The notes below the pieces were generated by a model that made no database searches, had not been told where the DNA came from, and saw nothing but the letters and a program-made list of their open reading frames with translations. The position numbers and the translations under genes were made by a program. This document shows positions 1-7,074 of a DNA stretch of 15,682 bases, in pieces. This stretch comes from Porphyromonadaceae bacterium (lineage in GTDB: Bacteria; Bacteroidota; Bacteroidia; Bacteroidales; Paludibacteraceae), in the NCBI GenBank assembly GCA_905372135.1, contig CAJPNS010000039.1, positions 1 through 15,682 on the forward strand, read 5' to 3'. Each line of letters opens with the position of its first letter. The stretch's first letter is position 1.

Positions 1-11
1 AATTTAGTCCT

Positions 12-1346
12 ATGAAAAAGTATTTATTAAACTGGATGCTAATAGTATTATTAGCCGGATGTAATTTTTACTCGAAAGAGGAAGCTATTATGCACAATGC
101 ACCTGCAAAGGCAAATGAGCATAATAATGTAGAGGGAAATGTTAATAGCAATTTGGCGGCTATTGTCGCAGAAAACTTTTTGGAAAGTCAGACCGAAGGT
201 ACCGACTTTAAGGTATCGGGTATAGACTCTATTGTGGATTATAAGGGGAGAACGGCATTGTATGTATTTAACTTCTCTCCTAAAGGTTTTGTAATTACGT
301 CGAACAACGTATGCAACGAACCTATAGTGGCGTACTCCGACGAGGGTGGATTTGAAAAGATAAACAACGAGACACCTGTGGCTCTATTGCATTGGCTATC
401 GAATACCATCCTTTTCAACGAGTATATACGAGAGAATGAGAAAATTCCTGCCAAAGTAATACAGACTAATTTCTCGGATTGGGATTCGTTCTGTAAAATA
501 GACCCTAATATTCTTAAAGACTTAAGATTCAACGATCCAATAGATCCTTGTGCAGATGTTCCTTTAGAATTTCGTGATTCTACTTGTTTAAAGATAGGGC
601 ACTTTATGACTACAGAATGGGGACAATGGTATCCGTATAATTATTATGCTCCTAAGGATTGTCCCGCGGGATGCGTAGCAGTAGCTGTAGGACAAATAAT
701 GAAGTTTCATAACCGTCCTGTGAATAGCTTTAATTGGATTATAATGCCTGATGTAGCTGTTGATATAAATAATCCTGGTGATAATGAAGTCGCCCTATTA
801 TTAATAGACATTGGGCGAAAGGTAAACATGAATTATGCTACTAATGGCTCAGGTGCTTATAGTATAGATGCTCGTAATGCTCTTGTAAACCATTATAGAT
901 ATTCTAACTCAGCCAATCTTGCCAGATATGACTATAATAGAGTCATTAATGATATTGCCAATAAAAGATTACCTATTTATATGGATGGTTTCGCAGATAA
1001 AAAAATATACTATTGGAGATGGTGGCTCTTATGGTGGCACTATGAACCGTACGAAGTATATTTCAATGGGCATGCGTGGGTATGTGATGGGTACATAGAG
1101 ACAAATAAACACTTCGTCAATCCATGCAATGGCTCTCATATAAGGAAACGTACGAGGCTATTACATATGAATTGGGGATGGGGAAAAGGCAAGCGCAATT
1201 ATAACGGTTGGTACTCCGAAAATATAGTAGACTATCCTCCTAAAAATGATACTCCCGAATATTTTATTGATTGGGACAAAATACGAAATACAGAATGTCC
1301 TAATTTTCCCTATGACAGACAGTGTATTTATGATATTCATCCTTAA
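12..1346 (+). CDS. C10 (streptopain/SpeB-like) cysteine peptidase lipoprotein with Spi prodomain
   Basis: Predicted secreted papain-fold cysteine peptidase of MEROPS family C10, made as an inactive precursor. Residues 1-17 form a lipoprotein signal ending in the lipobox LLAGC (Cys17), so it is probably anchored to a membrane, possibly at the cell surface. Residues about 48-140 resemble the Spi prodomain (ALYVFNF, GFVITS, PIVAYSDEGGF). The catalytic domain follows: Cys221 in PAGCVAVAVGQIMKFH, His354 in GHAWVCDGY, and Asn387-Trp388 in NWGWG, matching the Cys/His/Asn/Trp set of SpeB. A tryptophan-rich insertion (residues 335-342) lies just before the catalytic His, and the mature protein has about ten cysteines, which is many for this family. 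No T9SS-type C-terminal domain is seen. The start has only 11 upstream bases visible. The next gene begins 17 bases after the stop, so it is probably co-transcribed with the two lipoproteins. The family call is firm; substrate and exact location are inference. Confidence 0.92.
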   Translation: MKKYLLNWMLIVLLAGCNFYSKEEAIMHNAPAKANEHNNVEGNVNSNLAAIVAENFLESQTEGTDFKVSGIDSIVDYKGRTALYVFNFSPKGFVITSNNVCNEPIVAYSDEGGFEKINNETPVALLHWLSNTILFNEYIRENEKIPAKVIQTNFSDWDSFCKIDPNILKDLRFNDPIDPCADVPLEFRDSTCLKIGHFMTTEWGQWYPYNYYAPKDCPAGCVAVAVGQIMKFHNRPVNSFNWIIMPDVAVDINNPGDNEVALLLIDIGRKVNMNYATNGSGAYSIDARNALVNHYRYSNSANLARYDYNRVINDIANKRLPIYMDGFADKKIYYWRWWLLWWHYEPYEVYFNGHAWVCDGYIETNKHFVNPCNGSHIRKRTRLLHMNWGWGKGKRNYNGWYSENIVDYPPKNDTPEYFIDWDKIRNTECPNFPYDRQCIYDIHP

Positions 1347-1363
1347 CAAACGATTTAATTTTT

Positions 1364-1948
1364 ATGAAAAACAAAGCATTATTTATAGCGATAGGAATGA
1401 TATCTATCATTTTACTATCTTGCAAACATAAAAAAGAATATCAAGATTGTTTTGGTATATATAAGGATGAAATTTTCGAAATACGTGTAAGGGATAGTAA
1501 AGGTAACGATTTGCTCGACCCATCGAATCCTAACGGGTATAATATCGATAGTATCAGGGTATTTTATCGCCTTACAGACGGTACTTTATATAAAGGACAG
1601 ACTTATTATGATGTCGAAGGTATCGCTCGAGATCCGGGAGATTATGAACTGATGCGTAGTAAGGATGGATATGTACTTAGTTTTATATTGTATACACTAC
1701 ACTCTAAAAAGAGCGATCACGAACGACCTAAAATGTATATCGATTGGAACAATGACGATAGGGATACCATAAAAGCTAAACTTATAGTTCGTGAAGGTAA
1801 CCCCAACGATCCAACAGATGGCGGCTATTGTAAATTTTTTGTATGGGATACGATATGGTACAATAAGAAAGTGATAGCTGCCGACTGGAAGAATACTATG
1901 CGACAAGGATTCGTACCTCCTGTAATAATAAAAGAGGGGAATAAGTGA
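1364..1948 (+). CDS. hypothetical lipoprotein A, paralogue of its downstream neighbour
   Basis: A 194-residue protein with a lipoprotein signal: charged MKNK, a hydrophobic stretch and lipobox LLSC with Cys20. I do not recognise the family. The mature part is polar, without membrane segments, and looks like a single compact beta-rich domain. Its signature is GNDLLDPSNPNGY (residues 48-60), then FYRLTDGTLYKG, DWNNDDRDTI, IWYNKKVIAADW and a C-terminal IIKEG. The same motifs recur in the same order in the next gene, so the two are tandem duplicates. It starts 17 bases after the C10 peptidase gene, which suggests a shared transcript. C10 peptidase genes in Bacteroides fragilis are known to neighbour staphostatin-like inhibitor genes, so an inhibitor or immunity role is a reasonable guess, but no inhibitor motif is recognised here and this protein is larger than staphostatins. 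Confidence 0.85.
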   Translation: MKNKALFIAIGMISIILLSCKHKKEYQDCFGIYKDEIFEIRVRDSKGNDLLDPSNPNGYNIDSIRVFYRLTDGTLYKGQTYYDVEGIARDPGDYELMRSKDGYVLSFILYTLHSKKSDHERPKMYIDWNNDDRDTIKAKLIVREGNPNDPTDGGYCKFFVWDTIWYNKKVIAADWKNTMRQGFVPPVIIKEGNK

Positions 1949-2004
1949 TTTTTATTCACTTACAAATAACATATTAACAATATCAACTAAAAAAAAGTAA
2001 TAAT

Positions 2005-2601
2005 ATGAAAACCAAGAATTTGTTTATTGGATTGGCTATAGCCACAATCGCTTTATCGTCTTGCAAACAACCTAATGAAGTCAAAGAAAAAAGAGCGACA
2101 TTGTGGGACTGGGCTTTCAGCATATACGTTAGTGATATTAACGGAAACGATTTGCTCGACCCGTCGAATCCTAACGGATATAAAATAGACGATATAAAAC
2201 TATACTACCGCCTTACAGACGGTACGCTATTGGAAGGAAAGAGAGAATATTGGCACCGAGATATGGGCGATTATGACACAATACACAACTATGATGGATA
2301 TATGCTTGAATTTTTATTGCGCCCTACTAACTCTGAAAAATACGATTTATTGCGTCCTACTAACTCTGAAAAATACGCCCAGTGTGATTCGGTTCTATAT
2401 ATAGAGTGGAATAAAAACGATAGAGATACCATAAGGTCTATAATTTATAATGGATGGGAAGATCGTGTAAACCACTGTAATATGATAGTATGGGAAAAAG
2501 TATGGTACAATGGCGAATTGATTGCCGACGACTGGAGTGCAATTCGTTTAGGAGCCACAAAACCATATCCTACTATAATAAAAGAGGGAAAAAGACGGTA
2601 A
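2005..2601 (+). CDS. hypothetical lipoprotein B, paralogue of lipoprotein A, with an internal 11-residue duplication
   Basis: A 198-residue lipoprotein with lipobox LSSC and Cys20. It is collinear with the preceding gene: GNDLLDPSNPNGY at 48-60, YYRLTDGTLLEG at 67-78, EWNKNDRDTI at 134-143, VWYNGELIADDW at 166-177 and IIKEGK at the end. The spacing of these motifs is nearly the same in both proteins, so the fold should be shared. Residues 104-114 and 115-125 are a tandem repeat of LLRPTNSEKY plus one residue, with no counterpart in lipoprotein A; it is an in-frame 33-base duplication. The gap from lipoprotein A is 56 bases with no clear promoter, so it probably belongs to the peptidase operon. 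A strong hairpin follows 25 bases after the stop. Function unknown; see the neighbouring peptidase for the inhibitor or partner hypothesis. Confidence 0.85.
   Translation: MKTKNLFIGLAIATIALSSCKQPNEVKEKRATLWDWAFSIYVSDINGNDLLDPSNPNGYKIDDIKLYYRLTDGTLLEGKREYWHRDMGDYDTIHNYDGYMLEFLLRPTNSEKYDLLRPTNSEKYAQCDSVLYIEWNKNDRDTIRSIIYNGWEDRVNHCNMIVWEKVWYNGELIADDWSAIRLGATKPYPTIIKEGKRR
2313..2378 (+). repeat. 33-base in-frame tandem duplication inside lipoprotein B
   Basis: Two adjacent 33-base units (2313-2345 and 2346-2378) differ at only two positions (c/t at the tenth base, a/c at the last). They encode LLRPTNSEKYD and LLRPTNSEKYA. The paralogue upstream lacks the extra copy, so the duplication arose after the two genes diverged and looks recent. 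Confidence 0.95.
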
Positions 2602-2626
2602 AATTTTTTGTTACAAAAAAATTAGA

Positions 2627-2659
2627 AGAAGCAGTTCGCCTCAGTGGCGGGCTGCTTCT
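2627..2659 (+). terminator. 14-bp hairpin after lipoprotein B, probable terminator
   Basis: Arms 2627-2640 and 2646-2659 pair along their full 14 bases (two G-T wobbles) around the loop TCAGT. It lies between the end of lipoprotein B and the nrf promoter. No T tract follows directly on the + strand; the nearest T-rich run starts at 2683. A T-rich run does follow on the opposite strand. A boundary role between the two operons is likely, but intrinsic termination strength is uncertain. Confidence 0.6.
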
Positions 2660-2708
2660 CGTTGTATATAGAAAAGACACCGTTTTTTTATTTTTCTTAT
2701 AAAAAACG

Positions 2709-2737
2709 TTTGGTTATAATATTTTTTTATACCTTTG
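2709..2737 (+). promoter_or_regulatory. Bacteroidota-type promoter for the nrf operon
   Basis: A TTTG at 2709-2712 and TACCTTTG at 2730-2737 (exact match to the -7 consensus TAnnTTTG) are separated by 17 bases. Transcription should start near 2744, about 30 bases before the nrfH start. No FNR/CRP-like operator is convincing by eye, but an A/T inverted repeat (2681-2708) abuts the -33 element. Confidence 0.75.
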
Positions 2738-2773
2738 CCCGCAGAAGTATTTGTATAGAACGTATATGGTATT

Positions 2774-3382
2774 ATGGTAAGTAGGATAAAAACATATTTT
2801 CAAAGATTTAAGTCGGCTGTATTGCCTACTTTCAATCTTCAGGTGCTTGCTCTGATTATAGCGGGAGTCTTCTGCGGTCTGCTGGCATACCTCGTATATA
2901 TGTCGAAGGCATACAGCTATCTAAGTGACAATCCCGAAGTGTGTATCAACTGCCACGTGATGGGTCCATACTACGCCACTTGGCAACACAGTTCGCACAA
3001 AAACGTAGCTACCTGCAACGACTGCCACGTACCACACACAAGTATTTTTGCTAAATATTATTTCAAGGCTACCGACGGACTCAGGCACTCATACGTCTTC
3101 ACTATGCGTAACGAACCGCAACGGATGCAGGCTATCCCCGAAAGTCAGGTAGTTATATACGAAAATTGCGTAAGGTGTCACTCGCAACTCAATCAGGAAT
3201 TTGTAAAGACAGGTATGCTGAGTAAAGCAGATATAAGACACGGCACGGATAGAGCCTGCTGGGACTGTCATCGCAATGTACCACACGGCAAAACAAGCCT
3301 TTCGGGTACGCCCAATGCCATTGTCCCTTACCCCAAAACTCCCGTACCAACTTGGCTGCGTAAACAATTGAATAAAAATTAA
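2774..3382 (+). CDS. nrfH: NrfH, membrane-anchored tetraheme cytochrome c, quinol dehydrogenase of nitrite reductase
   Basis: NapC/NirT-family cytochrome that oxidises membrane quinol and passes electrons to NrfA on the periplasmic face. Residues about 23-43 form a single N-terminal membrane anchor. Four CxxCH heme sites are visible: CINCH (57-61), CNDCH (81-85), CVRCH (132-136) and CWDCH (162-166). Heme 1 has the CxxCHxM form (Met63), the motif used for heme 1 ligation in NrfH. The length of 202 residues is slightly above the usual 150-200. An ATG at 2766 is out of frame, so 2774 is the start. It lies directly before nrfA (13-base gap), the normal NrfHA arrangement. Expression is likely driven by the promoter at 2709-2737. 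Confidence 0.96.
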   Translation: MVSRIKTYFQRFKSAVLPTFNLQVLALIIAGVFCGLLAYLVYMSKAYSYLSDNPEVCINCHVMGPYYATWQHSSHKNVATCNDCHVPHTSIFAKYYFKATDGLRHSYVFTMRNEPQRMQAIPESQVVIYENCVRCHSQLNQEFVKTGMLSKADIRHGTDRACWDCHRNVPHGKTSLSGTPNAIVPYPKTPVPTWLRKQLNKN

Positions 3383-3395
3383 ATCTATATATACT

Positions 3396-4892
3396 ATGAG
3401 CGAACAACGTAAGAAATTGAAGACCTGGCAAGGTTGGGCTATATTCGGCGGGGCAATGGTATTTGTCTTTTGCCTCGGTCTTTTGGCGGCATCTATAACA
3501 AACCGCAGGGCAGAGATAACAACCATTTATGCCAACAAAAAAGATAAGATAGCAAAGGGAGAGGCAAAAAACCCGATGTATCAAGGCAATTACCCTCGTG
3601 AGTACGAGACGTGGACACAGACAGCCGACACAAGTTTCCGAAGCGAATTCAACGGTAGCCAAGCCGTCGATGTATTGGAGCAACGTCCCAATATGGTGAT
3701 TTTCTGGGCAGGATACTCCTTTTCGCGAGACTATGCCTCACCTCGAGGACATATGCACGCCATCGAAGACGTTACCCGCACACTGCGTACAGGTAACCCC
3801 GGCATAGACGGCGACGGCGATATACAACCGGCTACCTGCTGGGCGTGTAAAAGCCCCGACGTACCGAGAATGATGCAGGCAATAGGAGTAGATAATTTCT
3901 ACAAAAGCAAATGGAGCCAGATGGGCAGCGAGATAGTGAACCCTATCGGTTGTGCCGACTGCCACGATGCCGAGACAATGGACTTACACATATCGCGACC
4001 TGCTCTTGTAGAGGCTTTTGCACGACGAGGAGTAGATATAACCAAAGCTACTCACCAAGAGATGCGTTCGCTGGTATGTGCACAGTGCCACGTAGAATAC
4101 TACTTCAAAGGCGACGGCAAATATCTGACATTCCCTTGGGACAAGGGCTTCACTATGGAAGACGCAGAGCGTTATTACGACGAAGCCGATTATTACGACT
4201 ATATACATACTCTCAGCCGCACTCCTATACTCAAGGCACAACATCCCGACTTCGAGATAGCACAGCAGGGCATACACGCACAGAGAGGCGTATCGTGTGC
4301 CGACTGCCACATGCCATACAAGAGCGAGGGCGGAGTGAAATTCAGCGACCACCACATTACCAGCCCATTGGCTAACATAGACCGCACATGCCAAACCTGT
4401 CATCGCGAAAGCGAAGAGGTGCTCCGACAAAACGTATACGACCGCCAACGCAAGGCAAACGAGATACGCAACAAGCTCGAAGACGAGTTGGCAAAAGCTC
4501 ACATCGAAGCTAAGTTTGCTTGGGACAAAGGGGCGACAGAAGCAGAGATGAAGCCCGTACTGAAATATATTCGTCAGTCGCAATGGCGTTGGGACTACGG
4601 AGTGGCGTCGCACGGAGCATCGTTCCACGCACCACAGGAGATAACACGTATATTGGGCAATGGTCTGGAACGCGCTATGCAGGCTCGGCTCGGGATAGCA
4701 CGAGTATTGGCTCGCCACGGCTACACGGCAGCAGTGCCTATGCCCGACATTTCGACCAAAGAGAAAGCACAGCGTTACATCGGACTCGACCCCGAGAAAC
4801 TCAACAACAGAAAGCAAAAGTTCCTGAAGACTGTCGTACCCAAATGGCTCGAAGAGGCTAAGGCTAAGGGCAAACTTGTTGCTATGAAATAA
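3396..4892 (+). CDS. nrfA: NrfA, pentaheme ammonia-forming cytochrome c nitrite reductase
   Basis: Catalytic subunit that reduces nitrite to ammonium with six electrons at the periplasmic side. Five heme sites are present: the special lysine-ligated CWACK (148-152, active-site heme) followed by CADCH (186-190), CAQCH (228-232), CADCH (301-305) and CQTCH (332-336). By alignment to known NrfA, the catalytic Arg is Arg131 (LRTG), Tyr is Tyr235 (CHVEYYF) and His is His283 (KAQHPDFE). Glu234, Lys280 and Gln282 fit the conserved calcium ligands. Residues about 14-33 are hydrophobic and may be a retained membrane anchor or an uncleaved signal. Length (498) is normal. It lies in order nrfH-nrfA-ccsB-ccsA, so the heme lyase is supplied in cis. 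Confidence 0.98.
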   Translation: MSEQRKKLKTWQGWAIFGGAMVFVFCLGLLAASITNRRAEITTIYANKKDKIAKGEAKNPMYQGNYPREYETWTQTADTSFRSEFNGSQAVDVLEQRPNMVIFWAGYSFSRDYASPRGHMHAIEDVTRTLRTGNPGIDGDGDIQPATCWACKSPDVPRMMQAIGVDNFYKSKWSQMGSEIVNPIGCADCHDAETMDLHISRPALVEAFARRGVDITKATHQEMRSLVCAQCHVEYYFKGDGKYLTFPWDKGFTMEDAERYYDEADYYDYIHTLSRTPILKAQHPDFEIAQQGIHAQRGVSCADCHMPYKSEGGVKFSDHHITSPLANIDRTCQTCHRESEEVLRQNVYDRQRKANEIRNKLEDELAKAHIEAKFAWDKGATEAEMKPVLKYIRQSQWRWDYGVASHGASFHAPQEITRILGNGLERAMQARLGIARVLARHGYTAAVPMPDISTKEKAQRYIGLDPEKLNNRKQKFLKTVVPKWLEEAKAKGKLVAMK

Positions 4893-4940
4893 AATAACAT
4901 TGTTCGTAGAGGAAGTTATATCACTGATATTTAAGATAAT

Positions 4941-6233
4941 ATGTGGAATGATACGTGGGGGTGGCGTCAAGCCTGTGCTATTGTCGCCGCTCTCGGTGTA
5001 GTGGGCATAGTACTGCAAATAGCTGTCGGGCATATTCCGCAAGGTGCATTCGTCTTCCCGCAAAATATCATCTGGGGCAGTGCTTTTTTACTCGCCATAG
5101 TAGTGAGTTACGTACTACTTGGCAGGTACAATAAACAAGTACAGTTCTTTTTTTCGGGTACGGTAGCGACACTCTCGTCTATCGGCGGACTATTGGCAGT
5201 GTTGCTTATAATGGGTTTCACCAAGCAGATACCCGCCGCAATGGGAGCAGGACTTATGCATCCGTTGCACAGAATAGGGTTTAGCCATATACTGTCTACG
5301 TGGTACTTCCTTCTGATGTACCTGTATCTGCTCTATGTGCTCGGGTTTGTAACTATTCACAGAATACGACATTCGAGATTGATTTTGCGTGATATTGCTT
5401 TCGCAATGAATCACATAGGGTTGTTTCTGGCTATGTTTTTCGGTTTGCTCTCGGCTGCCGATATGCAACGTTATCGTCTACAAGCATACACCGATAGCGA
5501 ATACCCCGAATGGCAGGGAATAGACGAGACAACGGGCAAACTTACCGAACTGCCTTTGGCAATAGAGTTGTTGCAGTTCGAGATGCAGGAGTATCCGCCC
5601 AAACTTATGATAATAAACAATACCTCGGGTAAACCCATTCCCCTCGGCAGAGCCGAGTCGCTATCGCTCGATTCGGCACCGATTGAGGGCGATATAGCCG
5701 ATTGGCAGGTGAAAGTCACAGAATATATGCCATATTCGGCAGCTATCGTCAGCAAAGATTCTGTCCTTTTCAGAGAGTTTCGCACACGCGGAGCAGTACA
5801 TTCGGCAAAAGTAAGCGTAACACAAAAAGACAAACCTACGTTATACGGCTGGGTATCGGCAGGCAGTCATATATTCCCATACCGCAGTCTGAAGCTTACA
5901 GACAGTCTGTCGCTGGTGATGGCAGACCCCGAACCCAAACAATACAGCAGCCGAGTAGTACTCTTCACCTCCAACAGCGATATAGACACAGCTCTGATAA
6001 AGGTAAACAAACCACTGCGTTACAAAAGTTGGTACATATATCAGCTCAACTACAACCGCGACGAAGGGCGTTGGAGTACGATGTCCGAATTCGAACTTGT
6101 ACACGACAATTGGCTGTGGGGAGTATATTTGGGCTTTTTTATGCTATTCGTCGGAGCGATAATGTTGTTTGTAGGATACCGCGAGAGCTCCCACGAGAAT
6201 ATTAACACGCAAAAAGAAAAAGAAATATTATGA
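4941..6233 (+). CDS. resB: ResB/CcsB-like system II cytochrome c biogenesis protein
   Basis: Membrane component of the system II cytochrome c synthetase, which works with CcsA to bring heme out and join it to apocytochrome CxxCH/K cysteines. Hydrophobic segments at about 11-29, 42-60, 72-92, 118-138 and 156-172 are followed by a large periplasmic domain (about 173-390) and a final membrane helix (about 391-412), as expected for the family. The family-like phrase VNKPLRYKSWYIYQLNY sits near the end of the soluble domain, and His158 in the fifth helix is a candidate heme ligand. It overlaps ccsA by four bases (ATGA), implying translational coupling. It is 48 bases after nrfA with no visible promoter. 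The pair corresponds to the two halves of the fused NrfI/CcsBA protein of Wolinella-type nrf operons. Confidence 0.9.
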   Translation: MWNDTWGWRQACAIVAALGVVGIVLQIAVGHIPQGAFVFPQNIIWGSAFLLAIVVSYVLLGRYNKQVQFFFSGTVATLSSIGGLLAVLLIMGFTKQIPAAMGAGLMHPLHRIGFSHILSTWYFLLMYLYLLYVLGFVTIHRIRHSRLILRDIAFAMNHIGLFLAMFFGLLSAADMQRYRLQAYTDSEYPEWQGIDETTGKLTELPLAIELLQFEMQEYPPKLMIINNTSGKPIPLGRAESLSLDSAPIEGDIADWQVKVTEYMPYSAAIVSKDSVLFREFRTRGAVHSAKVSVTQKDKPTLYGWVSAGSHIFPYRSLKLTDSLSLVMADPEPKQYSSRVVLFTSNSDIDTALIKVNKPLRYKSWYIYQLNYNRDEGRWSTMSEFELVHDNWLWGVYLGFFMLFVGAIMLFVGYRESSHENINTQKEKEIL

Positions 6234-7045
6234 TAGATATGCTCCCACTGCTAGACTGGACGTCGTTTGTATATTTTGCACTGCCGACGGTAGTGCTACT
6301 CGCCGCCTCCGCCACGCTCGCCATAATGTCGAAGCGATACTGGGCGATAGCTGTGGGAGTAGCCGCTGTATTGGTGCTTGCCCTCTTTATAGGCGGTATG
6401 TGGCACTCACTCGAACGCCCGCCGATGCGTACAATGGGAGAGACACGGCTGTGGTACTCACTATTTGTTATAATAGCGGGGCTAATCGTCTTCATTCGTT
6501 GGCAGTACGGGTGGATACTCTCGTTTTCGGGCGTACTGTCTACGGTTTTTATGGCGATAAATGTCTTCAAACCCGAGATACACAACAAAACTATGATGCC
6601 CGCCTTGGAGAGTCCGTTTTTCGTACCTCACGTCATATCGTACATATTCGCCTATTCGCTCTTGGCGGCAGCAGTATTGGTAGGCATATACATCATATAC
6701 AAAAAGAGAAAGACACACGACTTCGACCCCTCGGGACTACTATATACGTCGGATAACCTCGTATATACAGGTCTTGCATTTCTTATGACAGGGTTGCTGC
6801 TCGGTGCCGTATGGGCAAAACAGGCGTGGGGCACATACTGGGGCTGGGACCCCAAAGAGACGTGGGCAGCGATAACGTTACTCAGCTATCTGCTCTACAT
6901 ACACCACCGTCTGTATGCTCCACGTAGGTTCGAGGTGAGTTTTGCCCTACTGATACTGAGCTTCCTGTTCTTACAAATATGCTGGTACGGAGTCAATTAT
7001 CTACCGGCTGTACAAGGCTCGAGTATCCATACTTATGGAATGTAA
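6230..7045 (+). CDS. ccsA: CcsA, cytochrome c synthetase component with WWD motif
   Basis: Heme-handling partner of CcsB in system II cytochrome c maturation. About eight membrane helices are visible (roughly 12-33, 37-57, 72-90, 93-111, 131-155, 176-195, 212-228, 236-254). The tryptophan-rich heme-binding motif (WWD domain) is at 200-212: WGTYWGWDPKETW. Conserved flanking histidines are His134 (PALESPFFVPH), His225/226 and His267 in the C-terminal IHTYG. Length (271) is normal for a stand-alone CcsA. Its ATG overlaps the resB stop (ATGA). The 29-base gap to the next gene suggests the operon continues. Confidence 0.96.
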   Translation: MIDMLPLLDWTSFVYFALPTVVLLAASATLAIMSKRYWAIAVGVAAVLVLALFIGGMWHSLERPPMRTMGETRLWYSLFVIIAGLIVFIRWQYGWILSFSGVLSTVFMAINVFKPEIHNKTMMPALESPFFVPHVISYIFAYSLLAAAVLVGIYIIYKKRKTHDFDPSGLLYTSDNLVYTGLAFLMTGLLLGAVWAKQAWGTYWGWDPKETWAAITLLSYLLYIHHRLYAPRRFEVSFALLILSFLFLQICWYGVNYLPAVQGSSIHTYGM

Positions 7046-7074
7046 AAAACGACTCTCATTGTACCCATAATGCT

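Noticed and set aside
1263..1346. Possible T9SS C-terminal sorting domain on the C10 peptidase, suggested by the PorE-like gene nearby
   Set aside because: The C terminus has no beta-sandwich CTD pattern and the protein carries a lipobox, so lipoprotein export is the simpler reading.
1942..1962. Seven-base perfect inverted repeat around the stop codon of lipoprotein A
   Set aside because: TAAGTGA/TCACTTA with a seven-base loop is A/T-rich and has no following T tract; likely too weak to act as a terminator.
3984..5063. Long open frame (359 codons) on the - strand
   Set aside because: It lies antisense to nrfA, whose heme motifs are unambiguous, and the translation has no recognisable domain and is rich in residues typical of a shadow frame.
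5702..6205. Open frame of 167 codons on the + strand inside resB
   Set aside because: It is in another frame of a real gene, Arg/Gln/Ser-rich and without motifs.
6979..7074. Longer N terminus for the DUF4421-like protein
   Set aside because: It would overlap ccsA by 67 bases and place 32 unrelated residues before a good signal peptide.
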